From Kribbella jejuensis (GTDB lineage: Bacteria; Actinomycetota; Actinomycetes; Propionibacteriales; Kribbellaceae): a stretch of 64,000 bases of DNA. The stretch is from assembly GCF_006715085.1 (NCBI RefSeq), contig NZ_VFMM01000001.1, forward strand, positions 1,550,001 through 1,614,000. The letters are read 5' to 3'. Both the position numbers and the translations under genes were made by a program. Position 1 is the stretch's first letter. Every line of letters starts with the position of its first letter. Below, one piece after another: positions 21,767-29,608 of this stretch. The notes beneath the pieces are model-generated. The model did not search any database and had not been told where the DNA came from. It worked only from the letters and a program-made list of their open reading frames with translations.

Positions 21767-22279
21767 GTGACGCAGAAGATCGACGAGGACAGCGTTGTCT
21801 GGCTGACGCAGGACGGTTACGACCAGCTGAAGTCCGAGCTCGAGCACCTGAAGGGCCCTGCCCGTGCCGAGATCACCCAGCGGATCAGCGAGGCCAGGGA
21901 CGAGGGCGACCTCAAGGAGAACGGCGGCTACCACGCCGCCAAGGACGAGCAGGGCAAGATGGAGGCGCGGATCCGGCAGCTGGAGGACATGCTCCGGCGG
22001 GCGCGGGTCGGCGAGACGCCGAAGGCCGGCGGCAAGATCGAGCCCGGCATGAAGGTGTCGATCAAGTTCGCCGGTGACGACGACGTCGAGACGTTCCTGC
22101 TCGGCTCCCGCGAACTGCTCGCCCTGGACGCGTCGGTCGACATCGACGTCTACTCGCCGCAGTCGCCGCTCGGCTCGGCCATCCTCGGCAAGAAGAAGGG
22201 CGACAAGGCCACCTACGAGGCCCCGAACGGCAAGCCCGTCACCGTCGAGATCGTCGCCGCGGAACCCTTCACCGGCTGA
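21767..22279 (+). CDS. greA: Transcription elongation factor GreA
   Basis: 170-aa factor that binds the RNA polymerase secondary channel and stimulates cleavage of backtracked RNA. An N-terminal antiparallel coiled coil (~15-85) has the acidic tip region ARDEGDLKENGGYHAAKDEQ (Asp and Glu of DEGDLKEN are catalytic in the family). A C-terminal FKBP-like domain spans ~95-165 and contains SPLGSAILGKKKGD. GTG 21767 follows AAGGAGCA. A strong terminator follows the gene, so it appears monocistronic. Confidence 0.96.
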   Translation: MTQKIDEDSVVWLTQDGYDQLKSELEHLKGPARAEITQRISEARDEGDLKENGGYHAAKDEQGKMEARIRQLEDMLRRARVGETPKAGGKIEPGMKVSIKFAGDDDVETFLLGSRELLALDASVDIDVYSPQSPLGSAILGKKKGDKATYEAPNGKPVTVEIVAAEPFTG

Positions 22280-22295
22280 TCCCACCGCAGCTTCC

Positions 22296-22325
22296 AGCGC
22301 CCCGGTGGACGACCACCGGGGCGCT
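22296..22325 (+). terminator. Hairpin terminator after greA
   Basis: AGCGCCCCGGTGG (22296-22308) and its perfect complement CCACCGGGGCGCT (22313-22325) enclose the 4-base loop ACGA. The tail is TGCTGTTGT, only mildly T-rich. Confidence 0.85.
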
Positions 22326-22356
22326 TGCTGTTGTGGAGCCGTCCATTTCGTCAGAC

Positions 22357-22406
22357 TTGAGCGCTGTCGACTCAACTTTATTGACAGTTGAGTCGACAGC
22401 GCTCAA
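22357..22406. promoter_or_regulatory. Long double operator before an MFS gene
   Basis: Two 21-base arms (22357-22377 and 22386-22406) are perfect inverted copies around an 8-base loop. Each arm itself holds a TTGAG-N9-CTCAA element (22357-22375 and 22388-22406), giving two inverted copies of one operator. TTGACA in the loop region (22381-22386) could be a -35 box. It sits 22-71 bases upstream of the MFS start. Confidence 0.75.
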
Positions 22407-22427
22407 CTTGGCGTTTACGGTCGCGGA

Positions 22428-23666
22428 ATGGGCATTCTCCGCCACCCCGACTTCCGCCGGCTGTGGACCGCCGACCTGCTCAGTCAGCTCGGTTCGCGGA
22501 TCAGCATGGGCGCCATCCCGCTGCTCGCCGTACTCACCCTGAACGCCTCGACCCTCCAGATTTCCCTCCTCCGCACCTGCGAGACCGCCGCGTGGCTGGT
22601 CCTCGGCCTGTTCGCCGGCGCCTGGGCGGACCGGATCCGCTGCCGCCCGGTACTCGTGTACGCCGACCTGCTCCGGGCGCTGCTCTTTGCATCGATCCCG
22701 ATCGCCTGGTGGTTCGGCGTACTCACGCTGACGCAGCTGTACGTCGTACTCGTACCGGCCGGCGTCCTGACCGTGCTGTTCGACGTCGCGCACAACTCGT
22801 ACTTGCCGCGGATGCTCGACCGCGACCGGTTGCTCCCGGGCAACGCGAAGCTCGCCGCGAACCACTCGATCGCGGCGGTCATCGGCGCCGGGGCGAGCGG
22901 CCTGCTCGTCCAATGGCTCGGCGCCGCGCTGACGATCGGCCTCGACGCGCTGAGTTTCCTGTGGTCGGCGATCTGGCTGCGCAGCATCCGCACCCCGGAG
23001 GCCGCACCGATCCCACCGGAACGCCCCGATCTCCGCCGCGAGATCGGCGACGGTCTGCGGTACGTCGTCAAGCACCCGCTGCTGCGGCCGCTGGCCCTGA
23101 ACACGATGACGACCATGCTGTTCCAATCCGCGGCCGGCGCGATCATGGTCGTCTACCTGGTCCGCGGCGTCCACCTGCAGCCGGCGACGATCGGCGTACT
23201 GAGCATGATCGGCCTGCTCGGCGCGATCGCCGCGTCGGCCGTCACCGAGAAACTCAGCACGCGGTACGGCGATGCGCGCACGCTGCTGCTCTCGTCGACC
23301 GGGATCGGCGTCGCGTTCACCGTGCAGGCGCTGACGGCGCCCGGCTGGCAGGTGAGCTGGTTCGTCGCCGCCACGCTGCTCGCGGGCTTCTGCATCATCG
23401 TCAGCTACATCCTGCAGGTCAGCACGCGGCAACGCGTGTGCCCGCCGGAGCTGCAGGGTCGGGTCAGCGCGACCATGAGCTTCCTCGGCTGGGGCGCCGC
23501 CCCTGTCGGGAGCCTGCTCGGCGGCGCACTCGGTACGGCGTTCGGCCTGCGCCCCACGTTGTGGATCGCAGGCCTCGGCACGTTGGCCGGAAACGCCGTC
23601 CTCTACCTGTCGCCGCTCCGCACGACACGCACGATCCCGGCCGCAGCGCCGAGCGCCACGCACTGA
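22428..23666 (+). CDS. MFS transporter (12-helix, DHA3/enterobactin-exporter-like)
   Basis: 412-aa major facilitator with about 12 membrane helices and the cytoplasmic loop 2-3 motif GAWADRIRCRP (~65-75). The start RHPDFRRLWTADLLSQLGS is typical of the DHA3-like subfamily that exports antibiotics, macrolides or siderophores. The product cannot be named from sequence. It stands alone, with a large palindromic operator upstream and no adjacent regulator gene. It is convergent with the DUF4097 gene and shares a bidirectional hairpin with it. Confidence 0.88.
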   Translation: MGILRHPDFRRLWTADLLSQLGSRISMGAIPLLAVLTLNASTLQISLLRTCETAAWLVLGLFAGAWADRIRCRPVLVYADLLRALLFASIPIAWWFGVLTLTQLYVVLVPAGVLTVLFDVAHNSYLPRMLDRDRLLPGNAKLAANHSIAAVIGAGASGLLVQWLGAALTIGLDALSFLWSAIWLRSIRTPEAAPIPPERPDLRREIGDGLRYVVKHPLLRPLALNTMTTMLFQSAAGAIMVVYLVRGVHLQPATIGVLSMIGLLGAIAASAVTEKLSTRYGDARTLLLSSTGIGVAFTVQALTAPGWQVSWFVAATLLAGFCIIVSYILQVSTRQRVCPPELQGRVSATMSFLGWGAAPVGSLLGGALGTAFGLRPTLWIAGLGTLAGNAVLYLSPLRTTRTIPAAAPSATH

Positions 23667-23669
23667 CTT

Positions 23670-23710
23670 GGAGGGTTGCCGATCGAGAATTCGAGAGCGG
23701 GCAACCCTCC
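23670..23710. terminator. Bidirectional hairpin between the MFS and DUF4097 genes
   Basis: GGAGGGTTGCC (23670-23680) and GGCAACCCTCC (23700-23710) are perfect complements around a 19-base loop, between two convergent stops. Confidence 0.75.
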
Positions 23711-23743
23711 GGGCGTACGGGCATCCCGGGCGGATGCTGGTGC

Positions 23744-24940
23744 TCAGTCCGAGGTGATCTGAGCGGTGCCGACCAGCACCTCCACGTCGAGGGCGGCGCG
23801 GCCGCGGCCGATTTCGACGTCCTTGGACTGGCCGGAGACGGCGCCCGACCAGGTGACGCGGCCGAGCTGGGCCTCGGTGTGGACGTGGACGTCGGAGCCG
23901 CGGCGGAGCGCGACCTTCGCCGTACCGGACTCGACGCGGACGCGGGACCGGCCCTTGGTGATCTGGGCGTCCAGGTCGGCCGAACCCGCCTGCACGAGGA
24001 CGTCGATCGGCCCGTCGACGTCGGTCACCTTCGCCATCCCGGCGGTGACCCGGACCCGGGTCAGGCCGGGCAGGCGCTCGGCGTTCACGCTGCCGCCGGT
24101 GACCTCGACCTCGACCTGGAGATGCGGGTTGACCCGGATCGAAAGCTCCTTGGCCAGGCCGTTGACGTGCGCCTTCAGGTCGGTCGGGTTGCGCAGCATG
24201 CTGAACCCGTCGATCGAGACACCCATGTCGCCTTCGCTGCTGATCGCGAGGGTGTCGCCGTCGCGCTTGATCACGTGCGGCCCGTCGACGGCCACGCCGT
24301 TCACCGCAGGCTCACCGATCAGGCGAACCCGGCGGCCGATCGCCCGCACGGTCACCCGCTGCACACCGGACGGAATCGGCACATTGCTGTGCTCTTCCTC
24401 AACCGGCTCCTCGGCAACCTCGTCCTGCGCCTTGTCCTGCAACTGGTCCTGCACCTGGTCCTGCACGGACGACGGCTCGGCGGCGTGCCGGGCGGACGGC
24501 TCCCCCTGCGGCGGCCCAACCGGCTCGGCCGTCCGCTCGGCGGTCGGCCCCGCAGTCGCGTCTGCTGGCGTCGCGGCAGCCGGTCCAGTAGCCGGTCCGG
24601 CGGTCGGCCCGGCGGTTGGCTCGCCAGTCGGTCCGGCGATCGATCCGGTGGTCGGTCCGGTAGTCGGTCCGGTTGTCGGCTCGGCCGTTGGGGAGTCCAC
24701 TGCTTCCGCCCAGACCTCCGGGGAGCTGAGGTCCTCGGCCGCCGGCCAACCAGTGCGGTCACGGGACGTGCTCGGAGTTTCCTCGGCAACCGGAGACGTA
24801 CCGGACGGCTCCCCGGCCGCAGCCGGACCGTCGGTCTTGAGGGCGGCGATCAATGTGGCGCCTTCCTCGGTGGAGAGGTGGCCCTTGGCGACGCGGTCCA
24901 GGATGTCCTTGACCTTCTCGTCGTAGCTCTGGTTGCTCAT
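23744..24940 (-). CDS. DUF4097-like beta-repeat protein with SHOCT-like N-terminus
   Basis: 398 aa from ATG 24940. The N-terminal ~37 residues (VKDILDRVAKGHLSTEEGATLIAAL, given in part: DRVAKGHLSTEEGATL) match the short helical domain seen before DUF4097 domains in LiaX/YvlB-like proteins. Residues ~85-135 are Gly-Pro-Thr repeats (GPTTGPTTG, GPTAGPATG). ~155-175 is a Gln/Asp repeat (QDQVQDQLQDKAQDE), probably coiled. ~190-398 is the DUF4097 right-handed beta-strand array. No signal peptide or membrane helix, so it is likely cytoplasmic. The family is tied to envelope stress, but function here is unknown. Confidence 0.75.
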   Translation of the reverse strand: MSNQSYDEKVKDILDRVAKGHLSTEEGATLIAALKTDGPAAAGEPSGTSPVAEETPSTSRDRTGWPAAEDLSSPEVWAEAVDSPTAEPTTGPTTGPTTGSIAGPTGEPTAGPTAGPATGPAAATPADATAGPTAERTAEPVGPPQGEPSARHAAEPSSVQDQVQDQLQDKAQDEVAEEPVEEEHSNVPIPSGVQRVTVRAIGRRVRLIGEPAVNGVAVDGPHVIKRDGDTLAISSEGDMGVSIDGFSMLRNPTDLKAHVNGLAKELSIRVNPHLQVEVEVTGGSVNAERLPGLTRVRVTAGMAKVTDVDGPIDVLVQAGSADLDAQITKGRSRVRVESGTAKVALRRGSDVHVHTEAQLGRVTWSGAVSGQSKDVEIGRGRAALDVEVLVGTAQITSD

Positions 24941-24999
24941 GCGTCCAGTCCAGCACCCCGGCGGGCCGAAACCAATCGGGGAATCCCCCGAGATGCGGT

Positions 25000-25027
25000 G
25001 GTGCGGACCCCGGAAGGAGTCCGCACC
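25000..25027 (-). terminator. Hairpin after the DHA2-like MFS gene
   Basis: GGTGCGGAC (25000-25008) pairs with GTCCGCACC (25019-25027). It lies between the MFS stop and the DUF4097 start, both on the minus strand. Confidence 0.7.
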
Positions 25028-25070
25028 GTCCACTCTCTATCACTGCACAGCCCAGCCGGGCTGGTTGTTG

Positions 25071-26579
25071 TCACGCTGCAGGCGTCATCTCCTCCGCCGC
25101 CAGCTCGTCCTGTACCGCAGCCAGCTCGGCCGCCTCAGCCTCTTCGGCCGCCCGCCGGGCCTTCAGCCCGCGCAGACCGGTCAGCGCGATGACCAATCCG
25201 AGCGCCGCGATTCCGGTCACGACCCCGAGTCCCGACTTGTACGCCGAGAGCACGCCGGACGCGGCGGTGACGCCTGCGGTCTGACCGCTGATCACCGCGG
25301 TCACGATCGCCAGTACGACCGCGCCGCCGACCTGGTTCGACGTGTTGAACAGCCCCGAGGCCAGCCCCTGCTCGTGGTCCGGGACCCCGGACACGGCCTG
25401 GATGTTCAGCGACGGGAACCCGAGCGCGAACCCGAGACCGAGCAGCATGATGGTCGGGAACACGGTCGAGAAGTACGCCGACTCCGGGCCGATCCGCAGG
25501 CTCAGCGCGTACCCGGCGACGAAGAACGCCATCGCGACGATGATCATCTTCTCGGTGCCGACCCGGTCGACGATCTTGCCGACGTTCGGGGACAGCGTGG
25601 CGACCAGCAGGCCGGCCGGGAGGAACCCGAGCGCGGTCTGGAAGGACGACCAGCCGAGCAGGTTCTGCAGGTACATCGTGCCGATCAGCTGGAAGGCGAC
25701 GTACGAACCGAAGACGGTCAGGATGGCCAGGTTCGCGCGCCGCAGCGACGCGTTCCGCAGGATGCCGAGCCGGACCAGCGGGTGCTTGGTGCGCAGCTCG
25801 ATCGCGACGAAGCCGGCCAGCAGCACGACGGCCAGTGCGAACAGCCCGATCGTCTGCACCGAGACCCAGCCGGCGTGTTCCGCGCCGACGACCGCGTACA
25901 CCAGGGACAGCATTCCGGCGGTGACGGTCACCGCACCCGGTACGTCGTACCCGCCGGCGGCGTCGTCCCGCGGGCTGTTCGGGATCAGCTTGATGCCGAA
26001 CAGCAGCACGATCAGGGCGACCGGACCGGGCATCAGGAAGGTCCAGCGCCAGCCGACCTCGGTCAGTGCGCCGCCGAGGATCAGGCCCATCGAGAAGCCG
26101 CTGGCGGCGCAGGTGGTGAAGATGCTCAGGGCGCGGTTGCGGTCCGGCCCTTCGTGGAAGGTGGTGGTGATGATCGAGAGCGCGGCCGGGGCGGTGAACG
26201 CCGCGGCGACACCCTTCACGAACCGCGCGGCGATGAGCAGTTCGGGATTGCTGGCCAGTGAGCTCAGCATCGAGACGACGGCGAAGACGGCCAGCGCGAT
26301 CAGGAAGACCCGGCGCCGGCCGAGCAGGTCGGCGGTCCGGCCGCCGAGCAGCAGCAGACCGCCGTACCCGAGCACGTAGCCGGTCACGACCCACTGCAGA
26401 GAGGCAAGGGAGACGCCCAGGTCGGCGCCGATGGACGGCAGTGACATGCCGACCATGGAGACGTCCAGGCCGTCGAGGAAGATCACACCGCAGACCACCA
26501 GGAGGGCCCCCCAGAGGCGCGCGTCCCAGGTCATGCGGGCAGGTCCAGTGCTTGTTGAAGCGGGGGTTTGCGTAGTCAC
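25071..26579 (-). CDS. MFS drug:H+ antiporter (DHA2, 14-helix)
   Basis: 502-aa exporter of the DHA2 family with about 14 helices. FLDGLDVSMVGMSLPSIG (~35-52) is the DHA2 first-helix signature (D1), and the loop motif GGRTADLLGRRR is motif A. The C-terminus is a charged Glu/Ala tail. Divergent from a MarR gene, with AT-rich palindromes in the gap, so it is the probable target of that regulator. The exported compound is unknown. Confidence 0.88.
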   Translation of the reverse strand: MTTQTPASTSTGPARMTWDARLWGALLVVCGVIFLDGLDVSMVGMSLPSIGADLGVSLASLQWVVTGYVLGYGGLLLLGGRTADLLGRRRVFLIALAVFAVVSMLSSLASNPELLIAARFVKGVAAAFTAPAALSIITTTFHEGPDRNRALSIFTTCAASGFSMGLILGGALTEVGWRWTFLMPGPVALIVLLFGIKLIPNSPRDDAAGGYDVPGAVTVTAGMLSLVYAVVGAEHAGWVSVQTIGLFALAVVLLAGFVAIELRTKHPLVRLGILRNASLRRANLAILTVFGSYVAFQLIGTMYLQNLLGWSSFQTALGFLPAGLLVATLSPNVGKIVDRVGTEKMIIVAMAFFVAGYALSLRIGPESAYFSTVFPTIMLLGLGFALGFPSLNIQAVSGVPDHEQGLASGLFNTSNQVGGAVVLAIVTAVISGQTAGVTAASGVLSAYKSGLGVVTGIAALGLVIALTGLRGLKARRAAEEAEAAELAAVQDELAAEEMTPAA

Positions 26580-26591
26580 GAGGAGAGACTA

Positions 26592-26652
26592 TTCCATGCA
26601 TGTGCATCTAATGTCTAGGCATTAAATGCGTTTGCATTGATTGCAGCTGCAT
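26592..26652. promoter_or_regulatory. Cluster of MarR-type palindromes between divergent genes
   Basis: The region is AT-rich against the background. It contains AATGC-GTTT-GCATT (26625-26638, perfect), AATGTCTAGGCATT (26610-26623, imperfect), ATGCATGTGCAT and TGCAGCTGCA. It sits between the MFS and MarR starts and probably overlaps both promoters. Confidence 0.65.
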
Positions 26653-26667
26653 GCTATGGTCGGCTCC

Positions 26668-27123
26668 ATGACCGCTATGAAGGTCAGCGGTGGGCCTGGT
26701 GAGACCACCGCCGATGTCAGCGCCGACGTCAGGGAATGGCGCGAGCTGCTGGCCCGCCATGCGGACCTGACCTGCGCCCTCGACCGGGCACTGCAGGCCG
26801 GCCACTCGCTCGGCATGAGTGAGTACGAGGTGCTCGAGCGGCTCGCCGAGCTGCCGGAGCACTCCGCGAAGGTCGCGACGATCGCGAAGTCCGTGCACCT
26901 CAGCCAGAGCGCCCTGTCCCGGGTGATCGGCCGGCTCGAGGTCGCCGGTCTGGTCGAGCGGCACATGTGCCCGGAGGACCGGCGGGCGATCAACGTCCGG
27001 TTGACCGAGCAGGGCCTACAGCGGCAGGCCGAGGCGCAGCCCACCCAGCGTCAGGTGCTCGCGCAGCGCCTGCACGCACCGCTGGTGAAGACCTGCGAGC
27101 CCGTACTCTCACCGGGTGAGTGA
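26668..27123 (+). CDS. MarR family transcriptional regulator
   Basis: About 151 aa. The helix-turn-helix VATIAKSVHLSQSALSRVI (~70-88) and the wing EDRRAINVRLTEQG are clear. The start is uncertain among ATG 26656, 26668 and 26677; none has a strong ribosome site. It is divergent from a DHA2 pump, with palindromes between them. Its stop overlaps the following alpha/beta hydrolase GTG by 8 bases, so the two are one operon. The likely job is to sense a toxic compound and control the pump and hydrolase. Confidence 0.87.
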   Translation: MTAMKVSGGPGETTADVSADVREWRELLARHADLTCALDRALQAGHSLGMSEYEVLERLAELPEHSAKVATIAKSVHLSQSALSRVIGRLEVAGLVERHMCPEDRRAINVRLTEQGLQRQAEAQPTQRQVLAQRLHAPLVKTCEPVLSPGE

Positions 27124-28141
27124 AACCTTCGACGACGCTCGCGAGATCATCGCGGACCTGCAGCGCATCGTCACGCCCAACGGCGTCCAGGAGAACTACC
27201 TGCTGACCGCCGGCGGGGTAGACCACTGGGTCTATGCGCGCGGCAACGATCGCGCCAACCCCGTCATCCTGTTCATCCACGGCGGCCCGGCGTCGCCTCT
27301 CGCCCCGGTGGCCTGGGAGTTCCAGCGGCCGCTTGAGGAGTACTTCACGGTCGTCACTTACGACCAGCGCGCCGCCGGTCGCACGCTGCACACCATCGAC
27401 CCCGAGACCATCGCGGACACCCTGACGATCGCGCAGTACGTCACCGACGCGATCGAGCTCGCCGAGCAGCTCCGCGAACGGTACGGCGTACCCAAGCTGA
27501 TCCTGCTCGGCCACAGCTGGGGCACGATCATCGCCACGCGGGCCGCCCTCGAACGGCCGGACCTGTTCCACGCGTACGTCGGCATCGGGCAGATCGTCGA
27601 CGCCCGCGCGAATGAGCAGCTCTGCTTCGACTACGCCGTTGAGCAGGCCCGCGAGCACAACCACACCGAGGCGCTCGAGCAGCTCGCGACGATCGCCCCG
27701 TATCCCGGTGCGGAGCCAGTGACCCGGGAGCGGATCATCATCGCCCGCGAGTGGGCGCAGTACCGCGGCGGGCTCTCGGCGTACCGGGACAACTCGCTGT
27801 ACTTCTTCATGGCGCCGCTGCTGTCACCGGAGTACACGGTGGCCGACGCCGAGGCGATCGGCGAGGGCAACCTGTTCACGCTCGGCCGGGTGCTCGACGA
27901 GATGCTCGAGGTCGACTTCACCGGCGTCATCGAGTTCCAGATCCCGGTGCTGATGTTCCTCGGGCGGCACGACTACACGACGCCGACGGCCCCGGTCGAG
28001 GCATGGTTCGAGGCGGTGCGGGCGCCGTACAAGAAGGCGATCTGGTTCGAGCACTCGGCACACCTGACACCGTGGGAGGAGCCGGGCAAGTTCCTGCTCA
28101 GCCTGGTGACTCACGTCCGTCCGTTGGCCGTCGAAGTGTGA
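27116..28141 (+). CDS. Alpha/beta hydrolase (S33 proline-iminopeptidase-like)
   Basis: 341 aa. The oxyanion region is HGGPASP (~56-62), the nucleophile elbow GHSWG (Ser ~128), an acid follows in GRHDYTTP (~283) and the catalytic His lies in EHSAHLTPWEEP (~310). This HGGP plus GHSWG combination is typical of S33 peptidases and close relatives that cleave N-terminal proline, esters or lactones. No signal peptide, so cytoplasmic. Translation is coupled to the MarR gene upstream by an 8-base overlap, suggesting it modifies a compound sensed by that regulator. Confidence 0.85.
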   Translation: MSETFDDAREIIADLQRIVTPNGVQENYLLTAGGVDHWVYARGNDRANPVILFIHGGPASPLAPVAWEFQRPLEEYFTVVTYDQRAAGRTLHTIDPETIADTLTIAQYVTDAIELAEQLRERYGVPKLILLGHSWGTIIATRAALERPDLFHAYVGIGQIVDARANEQLCFDYAVEQAREHNHTEALEQLATIAPYPGAEPVTRERIIIAREWAQYRGGLSAYRDNSLYFFMAPLLSPEYTVADAEAIGEGNLFTLGRVLDEMLEVDFTGVIEFQIPVLMFLGRHDYTTPTAPVEAWFEAVRAPYKKAIWFEHSAHLTPWEEPGKFLLSLVTHVRPLAVEV

Positions 28142-28179
28142 CCTAAAAGCAGTTGCGGCGTGAACATACGCTTCTGCAC

Positions 28180-29271
28180 ATGGAAGTTCGGGCTCAGTTG
28201 GCACAGCAGATGTTCGTGGTCGAGATGCCCGAGAACTTCTGGTTTCCCGATGTCGAGCCGGTGCTGCAGGCGTTGCGGGAACAGTTCGGGTTTGAGGCTG
28301 TCGTACGCACGTGTGTGTCCGAGGATCCCATTACGTACTTGCTGGACCCGATCGATTCGTTCGATGAGATTCTGGGCTGGATCGGGTCACACGTGCAGGC
28401 ATGTGGGCCGTGGGTGCAGGTGAAGTCGTGGGGCCTGTCCAACGTTCTGCGGATCCCGACGGCTGACGGAGACGTTTATTTCAAGGCGCTTTCGCAGGCG
28501 TCGACCGATCCGGAGGCATTGCCGTTCCTGTTCGCGGACGAGCCGCGGTTCCTGCAGCTCACGTCCGCGGATCGTCCCGGTGAGGTCCCGGCGCCGATCG
28601 CGATCGACGAGCGGCGGCGATGGATGCTGCTGCCGGACCTCGGTACGCCGCTCGGAGCTGCTGAGGATGTCGGACTGTGGATCGATGCCGTACGCAACCA
28701 TGCGCGGCTGCAGCTGAGCTACGCTGCCGAACCTTCACGGCTGCTGTCGTACAGCTGCGCCGACCGGCGGCTCGCCGTACTCACCGACGAGCTGGACCGG
28801 CTGCTCGAGCCGAACAAGCTGACCCGCCACCTCGACCCTGTGCAGTTTGCGAAACTGCCTGATCGGGCGAAGCAGTTGCGCGAGGCAATCAACGAGCTGG
28901 CGGAGATCGGCGTACCGGAGACGTTGCTGCACGGCGACCTGCACCCGCGAAACCTCGCCGTGCGGGACGGTCGCGTACTGGCCTTCGACTGGACCGACGC
29001 GGCCCTGGCGCACCCGTTCCTCGACCTGGTGACCTTCGTCGAGAAGCAGTCGCCGCTCTCGGCGGACCCGCGAGTACGGGACGCCTACCTGGCCGAGTGG
29101 GAGCAGTACGCCACCCCCACCGACCTCCGCCGCGCCCTGACCCTCGCCGAGGAACTGGGCACCCTCTACCAAACCATCACCTACCTACACCTCGTCGACC
29201 ACGTAACCGGTCCCACCCAAACCTCCCTCCTCCGCGGCGGCTCGACCTGGCTGGAAAAACTCCTCGCCTGA
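28180..29271 (+). CDS. Phosphotransferase enzyme family protein
   Basis: 363-aa APH-like kinase fold with catalytic loop LLHGDLHPRNLAV and metal Asp in VLAFDWTDAALAHPFLDL. An N-terminal ~100-residue domain precedes the kinase core (VYFKAL probably holds the ATP-contacting lysine). ATG 28180 was chosen because it begins the region with normal codon bias; no ribosome site is visible and a longer in-frame start (28153) exists. It is not closely similar to the phosphotransferase at 10.5 kb. Substrate unknown. Confidence 0.75.
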   Translation: MEVRAQLAQQMFVVEMPENFWFPDVEPVLQALREQFGFEAVVRTCVSEDPITYLLDPIDSFDEILGWIGSHVQACGPWVQVKSWGLSNVLRIPTADGDVYFKALSQASTDPEALPFLFADEPRFLQLTSADRPGEVPAPIAIDERRRWMLLPDLGTPLGAAEDVGLWIDAVRNHARLQLSYAAEPSRLLSYSCADRRLAVLTDELDRLLEPNKLTRHLDPVQFAKLPDRAKQLREAINELAEIGVPETLLHGDLHPRNLAVRDGRVLAFDWTDAALAHPFLDLVTFVEKQSPLSADPRVRDAYLAEWEQYATPTDLRRALTLAEELGTLYQTITYLHLVDHVTGPTQTSLLRGGSTWLEKLLA

Positions 29272-29597
29272 AGCCAACTCCCTCCCACCCAAACCACGCC
29301 GCCCCTCCCGACCGCGAACCGCCGCAAACCCGCACCCCACTGCCAACCGGCACCCAACACACATCACCACCCACCGTGGACCACGACGAACCACCCCGGA
29401 CTCTCGCGGCACCACCAATCACCCCGACCCACGCGACACCACGAACCACCCCGACCGACACGTCACCACAGATCAATGCGCACCAAGACAGCACCGCGGA
29501 CCGGTGCGCCGCAGCGCCCGAGCAGGTCGGGGAAGATCCCGCGCCCCACCAACGAGTCGGGCGACTCGGCCGGTCGGCGACTCGGCCGGTCAGCGAG
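29272..29597. other. Gap between a phosphotransferase and a DUF222-HNH gene
   Basis: The plus strand is very C/A-rich over 29272-29470 (mostly short CACC and CCACC runs), with no gene I can support. The last 40 bases hold 16-bp direct repeats listed separately. Confidence 0.4.
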
Positions 29598-29608
29598 TCA
29601 GCCGGTCG
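29561..29608. repeat. Three 16-bp direct repeats
   Basis: Copies of GCGACTCGGCCGGTCG at 29561-29576, 29577-29592 (last base A) and 29593-29608 (two changes). The third copy runs into the last codons of the DUF222-HNH gene. Confidence 0.8.

Noticed and set aside
21585..21770. 61-aa plus-strand ORF between the DUF4307 gene and greA.
   Set aside because: Arg/Pro/His-rich random composition, no ribosome site. It overlaps the probable greA promoter.
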